This document shows, piece by piece, positions 34,982 through 45,239 of a stretch of DNA of 64,000 nt (its first letter is position 1; each line of letters starts with the position of its first letter). The translations under genes were made by a program, and so were the position numbers. The notes under the pieces are model-generated. The model was not told where the DNA came from. It did no database searches and was given only the letters and a program-made list of their open reading frames with translations. The stretch spans positions 4,340,001-4,404,000 of the forward strand of contig BSBN01000763.1 of NCBI GenBank assembly GCA_027924645.1, given 5' to 3'. Source of the DNA: Cunninghamia lanceolata. Lineage: Eukaryota > Streptophyta > Pinopsida > Cupressales > Cupressaceae.

Positions 34982-37696
34982 TTCGATAAACCCAAATATT
35001 GGAACAAGAACAAAAACGTGGTCAATGATGGAGTGGTCGATACTAAGCATGTCCAAACGTTGCAAACACCGCTGCAACTCTCCAAACCAAGTCACGCTCC
35101 ACCTCAACAACAGCAGCAACAAAGGCAACCTTATCCCAACCAACAGCAACGACAACAAGAGCGGCCTCAACACGATTACCCTCCGCGACGTCAATTTACT
35201 CCTTTGGGAGTGCCCATCGAATCGGTCTTACAGCAAGCTTTGCAGAAAAGGCTCATAACCTTACCTGATGCTCCTCCTTATGGAGAACCTATCTACAAAA
35301 CTGCACGTTACAGAGACAATGAGTATTGTGAGTTCCATAGGAGCAAAGGTCATCGAACTGCATCTTGCATGAAGCTTAAGCACCTCATCCAAAACCTCAT
35401 CGACGGTAATCAAATCACCTTTGAGAATGACTCACCAGCGCAACACACGAACAAGGATCTCGATATGTACAAGGAACCATTCCCTCATCATGGTCCACCT
35501 CCTCCTCAGGATAGAGGTAAAGGTATCAATCACACTTCCACGTCCTTCGATTCCATTGTAGGTCGTTTTGAAGAGAGTCGAGTGTCTACCCTCACCATTA
35601 AAGGCAAATCTACGGATTGTGCTGTTACTACTCGTCGAGGTCATGTCACCATTCGTGCACCTACACCTAGACTTCCAGTTCAGTCTGATTATAATCTTGT
35701 CGAACATCTAGGGAGAACACCAGCACAGATCTCTATTTTGGACCTTCTACGGTCATCACCTGCACATCGAGTAGTGCTAGAAAAAGCCCTTCAAGAGTCC
35801 TCTGTTCCTAACAACATAGCAGTCGCAGATTTCCAAGCTATAGTGGGTAACATTGCTTCACCCTACAATGTGGTCTTCTCTGAGAAGGACCTCCCATCCC
35901 ATGATCCTTGTCATAATGATGCCCTCCATATTGAAGTGCTCATCCATAAGCGCAAAATCAAACGCATCCTCATAGATGGTGGTGCTGGTCTCAACATCTG
36001 TTCTTTAAAGTTACTAAAGCAATTGGGATACTCTGAGGATCACGTCAACACTGAGCATAGTATTACAATCAAGGGGTATGATGATGCAGAACGCCGTTCA
36101 GAAGGTGTTATTCACTTGCCTATACAACTAGGCCCGGTCATTCTTGAAACCAGGTGTCAAGTTCTTGATATTGAGCTGCCTTACAACATTATTCTTGGCC
36201 GCCCATGGATCCATGCAATGAAAGCTGTCCCCTCCACGTACCATCAGTCCCTCAAGTTCCCATACAATGGTACGGAGATCACCATCCCAGGAGACCCTAA
36301 TCCTTTTGAATTTTGCCGTGTCTTGCAAGGAAGCTATAAGAATTGCAACCAAGTGCCTAAAAATGACAAAGCCCTTGAGTCCCCTCTCTATGTTGACCCT
36401 GAAACTCTCACACAAGCCTCTACAAGTGAACCTACACCCCTCCCCAAAATCACAGCTCACTTTCGGGATATAGGGTTTGGCACTTATGATATCTCCGAAT
36501 CTTGTTGTGTAGGGCGGATGCCTTTATCTCCAAAATCTTACGGAAAACCACCCATTGCTAAAGTTACCAAAAAAGCAAATATTCCTCCCCCACCATTCCT
36601 AACCCAATTCCAACATGGACAGTTATTGGAAGAGGAAACTATTGAGGACATCTCTTCTTGGCTCTACAAGGAGAAAGAACCAGTTACGATACCAGTCAAG
36701 CAATATGGCAATGGCTTAAGGATAGTGAAAAACATGGGCTATAAAGGCAAAGGTGGCCTTGGGAAACAGAATCAAGGCACTATGGAGCCCATTGTGGTAA
36801 CAAAGAAGCTAGACAGGAAAGGATTAGGATTTGGTAAGAAGGTACCACGCGCCTCGGACATCGAGTATATACTCGACGAGGTAGCTGACAATTTTCCCGC
36901 CGATTCGACATCTACAGAGGATATCATTGATGACTCTTCCCTCCACATAACCAATCTATTCGCAGAATCCTCCATTTTTACACTATCCTCCGTATCCTTA
37001 ACTTCCACCACCAACACCCAGAATGTCACGCTTGTCTACCCTGAACTTATCGATTGGGACCAACAAGGGGCCCCCGTTATAGATGTCTTTCAGAATGACG
37101 AAGCTTTAGCTAAATTCATGGGACTTCGAGAAGGTATCCCTCTTGGCGATCACAAGGCAGGTTTTGTAATGGAACTTGAGCCCACGGCTTATTTTGGTGA
37201 GAATGTCAAATCCTCTAGTCGCAAAAGCGCACATAAAGAAAGATCTCTAGGTGAAAACCACACTGTGGCACCTCCTGATCATAAAATAGTAAAAATAAAG
37301 GATGTATCCAAAGGTGAAAACCTAACTGTGGCACCTGAGGATGGAGGATTTGACCTTCCCTTACCTTCTAAGTATCAAGAGAAATCAGCTCTACTAGTGG
37401 AAGATTCTACAGAGATCAACCTAGGTACAGAACAGAATCCAAAGACAACATTCCTAGCGGCATCATTATCTGATACAGAGCACAGAAATCTTAACAACTT
37501 CTTCTTGCAACGAACCATCAACTTTGCATGGACCTATGCAGATATGCCAGGGCTAGACCCTAAGCTGGTAGTTCATTATCTCACAGTTGATCCCAAGGTG
37601 AAACCAGTCAAGCAGAAATTGAGAAAAATGCACCCACAGATAGCTCTCTTAGTGAAGGTAGAAATACAGAAGCTGTTAGACGCAAAATTTATATGA
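34982..37696 (+). pseudogene. GYP-C gag (C-terminal part), protease and G-patch
   Basis: Open from 34982; residues below count from 35018. The N-terminal capsid is deleted. Order: Gln/Pro-rich stretch (about 27-60); Cys/His cluster YCEFHRSKGHRTASC (about 103-117), a knuckle variant; a linker with SILDLLRSSPAHR, common in Tat elements; aspartic protease with LIDGGAGLNIC (active Asp about 320) and ILGRPW; a Pro-rich region; G-patch-like segment NGLRIVKNMGYKGKGGLGK (about 568-590); and the first RT residues (DPKVKPVKQKLRKM). The protease box has DGG for the more usual D(S/T)G. It ends at TGA 37694, where Tat RTs have Arg; the same frame goes on. Confidence 0.9.
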
Positions 37697-39514
37697 CCTA
37701 TTGACTATTCAGATTGGGTCTCAAACATTGTACCTGTCTCTAAACCTAATGGGCGCATCCGCATGTGTAATGATTTCAGAGATCTCAATAAGGCATGTCC
37801 CAAAGATGATTTTCCACTACCAAACATTGACATTATAGTGGACTTGACAGCAGGTCACGAGATGCTTTCTCTTATGGATGGATTCTCAGGCTACAACCAG
37901 ATTAGAATAGCTGAGGAGGATCAACACAAAACAACCTTTACATGTCCTTGGGGCAATTACTGTTGGTGTGTTATGCCGTTTGGTCTGAAGAATGTAGGAG
38001 CAACCTATCAGCGAGCTATGACAGTGATCTTCCACAATCTATTTCATCACATCATGGAAGACTATGTGGATGATATATTGGCTAAATCTTCTAGAGCAGA
38101 ACATATACAGGTCCTAGGACAGATCTTCGACAGGCTTGAAAAATACCAAGTAAGACTTAATCCTAAGAAGTGTGTCTTCGGTGTCACGTCAGGGAAGCTG
38201 TTGGGATACATAGTATCTCGTAGGGGCATCGAAGTGGATCCAGCAAAAGTAAAGGCTATAGTGGAGATGCCTCCACCAAAGAACCTTAAAGCATTAAGGA
38301 GCCTCCAAGGAAGGTTACAGTCCATCAGGCGTTTTATATCACAGCTAGCAGATAAATGTCAACCCTTTCAACACTTGCTCCGAAAGGATGTCTCATTTCG
38401 ATGGGACAACAAGTGTCAGGCAGCGTTTGATCAACTTAAGGAATATCTAGCTACACCTCCTGTATTGGTCCCACCAGTTGCGGACAAACCCTTGATATTG
38501 TACATCTCCACTACAAACTTGGCCCTAGGGGCCCTGCTAGCACAAAATGATGACTCAGGCAGAGAGCACGCAATTTACTATATCAGTAGAACCTTGGTGG
38601 GATATGAGCTCAATTATTCACCCATGGAAAGGGCTTGTCTAGCAGTAGTGTTTGCCTCCCAAAAGTTGCGGCATTACATGTTGAACCAACACACAAATCT
38701 GATAGCCAAGATTGATCCCTTGAAGTATCTACTAGCAAAAGCCGCTCTCACAGGCAGACTAGCTAAATGGGTTATGATCCTTAGTGAGTTCGACATTGAG
38801 TACACAGATCTTAAAGCAATCAAAGGACAAGCCCTCGCGGATCAACTAGCAGAAGCACCTATGAAAGATACACATCCTATGGTAGCAGACTTTCCTGATG
38901 AGAATCTCTTCACTCTTGCTAACTCCATAATGTGGAAGTTGTACTTTGACGGTTCTTACACACAGCATGGCTCAGGAGCTGGCATCTTATTTGTTACACC
39001 TCAGAATGACTACATTCCAAAGTCATATCGGCTTGCATTCCCTTGCACCAACAACATAGCCGAGTATGAAGCACTCCTCATAGGTCTCAATACAGCAGTC
39101 CAATGGGACATCACAGAATTACAAGTATATGGAGACTCACAGCTAGTCATTCACCAAGTCACAGATGAATACCAAACAAAGGATGAAAAGTTGGTCCCCT
39201 ACAAACAACTAGTGGATGCCTACAAACCACATTTTTCTACCATCACATTTGAGCAAATGCCAAGAGAACATAATAAAGCTACGGATTCTATGGCTTCTGT
39301 AGGGTCACTGATTGACATGCCTGCAAATACACAGAAGTGTGAATTCTTGATTGAGCAATTGTTGATACCAGCCGTCGATGTTCCTGTTACTGAAATCATC
39401 TGCAAACTTGTTGGTCCCAATTCCCCATGGTACGAAGATATCTATGAATACCTCAAGAACAAAACCTTTCCTCCCGACCTATCATCCACTCAACGCAAAA
39501 CCTTTATCCGTTGA
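37697..39514 (+). pseudogene. GYP-C reverse transcriptase, RNase H and second (archaeal-type) RNase H
   Basis: Same frame as gag, with 606 codons to TGA 39512-39514. RT: PIDYSDWVSNIVPV, CNDFRDLNKACPKDDFPLP, DGFSGYNQIRIAEEDQ, MPFGLKNVGATYQRAM, catalytic YVDDILAKS (38063-38089). RNase H 1 (about 38480-38790): LYISTTNLALGALLAQ and RACLAVVFASQKLRHYM. After DLKAIKGQALADQLAE comes a second RNase H, LYFDGSYTQHGSGAGILF (38941-38994), NNIAEYEALLIGL, YGDSQLVIHQV, the archaeal-like domain of Tat elements, with D, E, D in place. All catalytic residues seem kept; only the bounding stops disable it. CGA to TGA fits both. Confidence 0.93.
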
Positions 39515-40684
39515 TCCTCTCGTTACATCATTCTGGGTGATACACTATATCGCCGGAGTCTCAATGGTATCCTCTTACGATGTCTTAACACGGAAGAAGC
39601 CGAAGCTACCTTACGAGACATACACGAAGGTGTCTGTGGCACGCATTCTACCGGTCCTAATCTTGCTAAGAAGATACTCAGAACAGGTTATTATTGGCCT
39701 ACAATAGAGCAAGATGCTGCACAGTTTGCTAAGAAGTGTCTACAATGTCAGCAGCATGGAGATTTGATTCACGCACCCGCTCATGAGTTACAACCTGTGA
39801 CTACTCCGTGGCCTTTTTCTCAATGGGGTCTCGACCTCGTAGGACAAATTCACCCTTCCTCCTCAAATGGCCACAAGTTTATCATTACCGCCACTGAGTA
39901 TTTCACGAAGTGGGTGGAAGCCATTCCTATGACCTATATCACCAGTAAGCAAATAGCCAAGTTTATCCTAAACTACCTCATATGCCGGTATGGTATTCCC
40001 CAAGCCATTGTCACCGATAATGGGAGACCATTCAAGAACCAAGATGTCCGTGCCTTATGCATACAATACAATATCCAACATCGCTTTTCAACTCCCTACT
40101 ATCCGCAGAGTAACGGCCAAGCTGAGGCTTCCAATAAAACCATTCTCAAAATCCTCAAGAAAACGGTCAATGAAGCTGGTCGTGATTGGCACTTGCAACT
40201 TAATCCCGCCCTATGGGCCTACCGCACTAGTATCAGAACACCAACTAGTGCCACACCATATGCCTTGGTCTTTGGCTCTGAAGCCATCCTACCTATAGAG
40301 GTCGAGATCCCATCACTCAGAGTATCCATGCAGGACCTGATCGGCGGAGATGAGTATCGCACTTCCAGATTAGCTGAGCTTGAACTACTAGATGAGAGGC
40401 ATCTTGCCGCACTTAATCATCTCCATGTCTATCAAAACTGCCTCCGGCGTAATTATAACAAAAAGATCAAAGAAAGACGGTTTCAAGTTGGTGATCTTGT
40501 ACTAAAGGAGAATCAGAGAAATCAAGCAGATCGAGAGAAGAAGGGCAAGTTTGAGCCTAACTAGTTAGGTCCCTTCATTGTCACAGCAGCATATGGCTCG
40601 AGAGCTTATACTTTAGCTACACCTGATGGCATTCCTCTAGATGAGCCACTTAACAGTGTCCATCTCAAGAAGTTCTATGCCTGA
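39515..40684 (+). pseudogene. GYP-C integrase
   Basis: Same frame to TGA 40682-40684. H-H-C-C zinc part: HEGVCGTHS...CLQCQQHGD (about 39628-39765). Core: GLDLVGQIHP (D), IVTDNGRPF (D, near 40009), YPQSNGQAEASNK (E, near 40113); the DDE set is complete. The C-terminal part carries RRNYNKKIKERRFQVGDLVLK. TAG at 40562-40564 replaces the Trp of the usual (N/K)W.GPF motif, followed by ..LNSVHLKKFY. The three nonsense codons of this element all fit C-to-T or G-to-A change. Confidence 0.93.
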
Positions 40685-43080
40685 TCCTTAGAGTATTCCC
40701 ACAAAAAAAAAAATCAAAATAAATCAAAAAAGTCAAAAAAGTCAAAAAAATAAAAAAAATACAAAAATCAAAAATACAAAAACATCCATCCTCTGGTGAA
40801 AACCTAGCAAACAGGCGCCTTGGATAAGTACCATAGTGAAAACCTGGCAAACAGGCGCTATGCGTAGAGTCAGCATCCATCGTCTATCGAGTCCTGTCCA
40901 CTCCTTGTCCAGTTCGCAACCTACTTCATCCATCCATCTGTAATAAAACCATTGACTTTGTTTGCATTTCCATCTCCGTATCTAGTATAGCTTGGAAATT
41001 TGTCAATATCCATCATCGTCATCCCACGTCTTGATCTGTGTCTACAGTTAACACTGTCTGGTCCTAGGTCAAGTCTTTCCATGTCTTCTTCGGCGGTCAC
41101 TCCTACAGTTTCCTCTACCAGAATGGGGGCAACCCTTTCCTTAGCTTCAGTCTAGGATTGGTTCCTTGTTCGTGGTTCGCAACGCATACTTCAATCTTGT
41201 CTCATTTCCACAGGTAACATCCTTTAACGGACACAGAGTTCCTACGATAAGGCAGTTATCTTCTCAACACTTGTTCTACATCATCACAATAACCAGAACT
41301 ACATATCATCTTTTCAATCTTAAGGTACCTTGATCCCATGGATATGGGTATGTAGGCAGTCTGGAATACGAAGGACGTTTCCAGTACTCAGGTACATAAG
41401 ATCACCTCTTCTCCGCTCCTTTTCCACATCATCACACTCACCAGAACTACATATTATCATCTTCGCAATCTTAAAGTACCTTGATCCCATGGATATGGGT
41501 ATGTAGGCAGTCTGGAATACGAAGGACGTTTCCAGTACTTAGGTACATAAGATCACCTCTTCTCCGCTCTTTTCCCACATCATCACACTAACCAGAACTA
41601 CATATTATCATCTCTTCTCAATCTTAAGGTAACTTGATCCCATGGATATGGGTATGTAGGCAGTCTGGAATACGAAGGAAGTATCCAGTACTCAGGTACA
41701 TAAGATCCCCTCCTTTCACCTTGACCCATTCATCACTCTATCCAGAACTACATATTTATCACGTTCATCTTCCATCGTAAGTGTGCCTTGATCCCGTGGA
41801 CACAGGGTATGTAGGCAGTCTGGAATACGAAGGATGTATCCAGTACTCAGGCACACACGATCCATCATTCTCCACCCGTCCCAATCCATTAGCATTCCAT
41901 CCTTCTAGTCTTCCGTTTTTCAAAATCCATTCGCCTCGACTTGACTAACTCAAGTAGCAAGCTAGCGCATCCTTTCAAAGCAGTAGTCCTTCACAAACCT
42001 AAAGCAAAGAAGCTTCCTTCCAGAGTCATCTACTGTCCTGCATACCGATTGCCAACATCAGCTAAGTACCGCTTAACCAAGCCCTAGATCAACAAGCTTG
42101 TCTTCTGCGAAGTGTTCCATTGTCGAGACCAACACACGCGTCTCCTGCAACATGTGACATTTCCTGCAGAAAGACATTGTCTTTTGTAGGTAGATAGCAC
42201 CCTTTAACGGACACAGAGTTCCTACGATAAGGCTGTTATCTTTCCTATCCAATCTATCCTGAGCAACCTCTTTGGCAAGAGAATATGTTGGCTGTATGTT
42301 TACTTTATAAGTCAGTCAATTTGCTTTTTGGTTTATCTTTTGTTCCTTATCCCTTACCTATTCAAGACTACCTTGATTTATCTATAATCTTGGTATGTTG
42401 CGATGCAGTACGGATTGGGGGCATAGTCATTGCTTTCTGTGTGCCGTGTTTGAGGAATGATCTTCAGTATCTTTTTTAGCATCATATCTATCTTGTGTGT
42501 GTTACGACCTAGCATCTTACATATTGATATTTCTTCTTGCATTTACATGTATTGAAGTTTATTTTATGTTCAAGACTATGTCTTATTCACATGTTCCAAC
42601 AAGGTTATATGCTGTCTACAGAAATCTAAGTTCAAACCGCTTGCTTGCAGAGTCAACGTCCACGCACTCAGATATTACAGCACCTTGGTCTTTTATACCT
42701 TGGTGGCAAACTATCCACGTGCTATATCAAAAATAAGGATTGCTCTTTATAAACAAATGTGAAACCATTGCAACAAGCTCATCCATCTACCCATCCATTC
42801 ATCCAGGGCCTTATATAGTTTTCCAGCAAAGATCAATCAACAGTCTTTCTCTTATGTTCTTTTCTATCTCCACTTTCTTCTACCCAACCTCGCCTATCTC
42901 CAACAAATCTTCTAGTCGAGCATCAACACAGTTCTTCTATCGCTTCCCTATCTTTCCTCTCGAGGGGGCACCCTACGCCAGCTACGCTGGGGCAACTACC
43001 TACACTGGGGCATCAAAAAATTGTATTACATCTTCAACAATCGTTTTCTTTGACGCAACGCTAAATGCTGCATTGCATCA
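40685..43080 (+). other. GYP-C 3' noncoding region
   Basis: 2.4 kb with no domain. An A-rich stretch (40702-40780) is followed by two near copies of GTGAAAACCT(A/G)GCAAACAGGCGC (40796 and 40835). A 40 bp block (AACGGACACAGAGTTCCTAC core) is present at 41221-41262 and again at 42201-42240. Toward the end are three TGGGGCA/GGGGGCA repeats (42963-43010). Long repeat-bearing 3' regions are known in Tat/Ogre elements. Confidence 0.8.
41290..41870 (+). repeat. Tandem repeat, four units of 146-159 bp, in GYP-C 3' region
   Basis: Landmark GATCCC(A/G)TGG at 41331, 41477, 41636 and 41790. Each unit has GGGTATGTAGGCAGTCTGG, GAATACGAAGGA, CCAGTACT.AGG and CCAGAACTACATAT. The last unit is most diverged. 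Confidence 0.9.
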
Positions 43081-43093
43081 AAGAGGGGCAAAA
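43081..43093 (+). other. GYP-C polypurine tract
   Basis: AAGAGGGGCAAAA directly before the 3' LTR. The near-identical AAGATGGGTAAAA is found at GYP-H. Confidence 0.85.
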
Positions 43094-44348
43094 TGTAGAC
43101 ACCCTAAAATGACCGTGTCGTCAAATCACTTGCATTTCATAATCTGTCTAATCACTTGCATTGCAAACATTAATTAAATAATCTAATTATTTAATTAATT
43201 TCACCAAATTCTTCTAAATCTCCTAAATTCAACATTAATTAAATAAATCCTCTTTATTTAATTAATTAAATTAAATTCCTCTATATTCTTCCACAATTAA
43301 ATAATTTTAATTATTTAATTTGATCATTATCCTCCTTCCAAAATTCACATCCACATTAATTAAATATATCCCATTATTTAATTAATTCATCACAATTCTA
43401 TCTTATCTACAATTAAATAATTTACATTATTTAATTAAATCAATTGTTCTTCTAAATTTAAATAAATCAAATCAAATTTATTTAAATTATCTCAATCCTC
43501 TAAAAATAAATAAAATCAAATATTTTATTTATAATCTTTGTTCTTCCAAAATCATGCACAACAATTAAATAAATTTATTTATTTAATTTGCTTTTAAATC
43601 TTCTAAATTAAATAATTCTAATTATTTAATTATTTCTTCCAAAATATCTTCTCTAAATTTAAATAAATCAATTATTTATTTAAATTGCTTTTTCTTCTAA
43701 TTTGAGTTATCTCTAAAATAACTCAAGCTTTCTTGCTCATCAATTAAATATTTCTATATTTAATAAAGCAAAATATCTTCTATTCTCATGCAAATCTCTT
43801 CTTCTTGTTTTAAATCACTTAACTGATTGCTTTATTCTTTTAATTGATTTATCTCTTCAATTAACTCATTCTTCTATTCTTGATAACTCCTCTCATGCAA
43901 AAGCAAGCAAGACACATGTCTTCTTCTCATTCGTTGCACATTCCTCAACTTATCTCCTCCGTTGATTCTTCTGAATTATCTGGACCGTTGATCGATTTTC
44001 CTTGAAATCTATATAAACCCCCCTCATCTCCTTCATTTACTCTCTCTCTCTCTTCGATCGTATTTTCAGGCATACTTAATAGAGCTTTGAGTATACACAA
44101 CGCGTCGATTGAGCAACCTTACGATCTTTTGACATTGATCTCTTGAGCACTACACTTGCTTGTTGCAGCTATGGCTTCGCAACTTCATTGAGCAATCCAC
44201 ATTCAATCCAAAGGAAACAATACAGATTTCGGTAAAAGTCTTTATTTCATTGATTGTTTGTCATGGCTTTTATTTAAATTCGTTTTCTTTATGTTATTGG
44301 ATTTTTGGTTTTTATTAGTTTAGAATAGATCGATTTTCCATATACACA
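43094..44348 (+). repeat. GYP-C 3' LTR, 1255 bp
   Basis: TGTAGACACCC...ATATACACA. It holds the full hairpin array (43164-43740). A likely TATA box (TCTATATAAACC) lies near 44009, followed by a (CT)n stretch at 44040, so transcription may start near 44050. Confidence 0.93.
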
Positions 44349-45000
44349 ACACTATTTTCTTGGGAAACCATTTGAACTAAAAATAGACCATCAAGGGCTT
44401 AAATATCTATTCACTCAACCACATCTAAATGCTCACCAAAGAAGGTGGTTGGATTTAATCTCATATTATGATTTTGAGATTAAATACATTCAAGGCAAGG
44501 AAAACTGAGTAGTGGATGCCTTAAGTAGGAGAAGACGTATCTCCTTAATTATCTCCATACAAAAGTCTAAAGGAGATGAGTTTTACGAGCAAGTAAAATA
44601 GGCCCTTTTGGAGAATCCCTAGAATCTGAAATATGATGGGTTTTACCTTGAACCAGATGGGTTATTGAGGTATAAAGGAAGGATGTATGTTATGAACTCT
44701 AAGGAGTTAAGGAATATTGTGTGGAAAGAGGTTCATTCTGCACTTTATTCAGGACATCCTAGAGTAACAAAGTTACTAGCTGATGTGAAACCCTTATATT
44801 TCTGGAAAGGAATGAAGAGGGATGCTACAAAGTTTGTAGCTAAATACTTGGAATGCAGAGGGTGAAGGCAAAACACCATCACCCAGTAGGACTATTATAC
44901 CCTCATGAAATTTCAGAATGGAAATGGAAAATCATTAGCATGGATTTTGTGCAAGGACTTCCTATGTCAAGGAACATGCACAATGATATTCTAGTTCGAC
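44349..45000 (+). pseudogene. GYP1 RNase H end and integrase remnant
   Basis: Continues from 34292: HYFLGKPFELKIDHQGLKYLF (shown as a landmark), NAHQRRWLDLISYYDFEIKYI, VVDALSRRRR, then the integrase zinc region KEVHSALYSGHPRVTKLLADVK..FYWKGM-type and ECRG (44665-44865 open). A frameshift near 44860 leads to EWKWKIISMDFVQGLP (about 44926-44970), the first core Asp. The rest of the core and C-terminus is deleted at about 44998. Confidence 0.88.
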
Positions 45001-45015
45001 AATAGTGCATGTTCC
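44971..45015. repeat. Small inverted repeat at GYP1 integrase break
   Basis: GGAACATGCAC (44971-44981) and GTGCATGTTCC (45005-45015), a perfect 11 bp pair with a 23 bp loop. Coding similarity to integrase stops inside it. Confidence 0.8.
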
Positions 45016-45239
45016 TTATTTAGTCATTTTCAAATTCGACAAACGTCGGCAAGATGATTTATGATCTCTCGATGTCATCAATGTTGATTTGAATAGATAA
45101 AGTTTTCAAAGCATTTATGCAGTTGAAAGTAAACCTAGTTGGATGTTGAAGTTTTCCTTTATTAATGTATCTATTTATTTATTTATTTTCGTGAATATTG
45201 TTTAATTATGTTGATTATAGTTTAATATGGCGAAAAGGG

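Larger units (their letters stand above)
34293..44348 (+). mobile_element. GYP-C: young Tat-type Ty3/gypsy retrotransposon
   Basis: Target duplication ACACT at 34288-34292 and 44349-44353. The left LTR is truncated (34293-34980) and the right LTR is full (43094-44348). Between them is one gag-pol frame of about 1900 codons (34982-40684) with three nonsense codons, then a 2.4 kb 3' region with tandem repeats and a polypurine tract. A second, archaeal-type RNase H after the ordinary one marks the Tat/Athila group. The shared 660 bp of the two LTRs look identical apart from a 26 bp length difference, so it is the latest insertion here. Confidence 0.93.

Noticed and set aside
35432..36460. Long antisense open stretches in GYP-C (for example 35707-35432 and 36460-36128)
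   Set aside because: They mirror the long gag-protease frame on the + strand and resemble no known protein.
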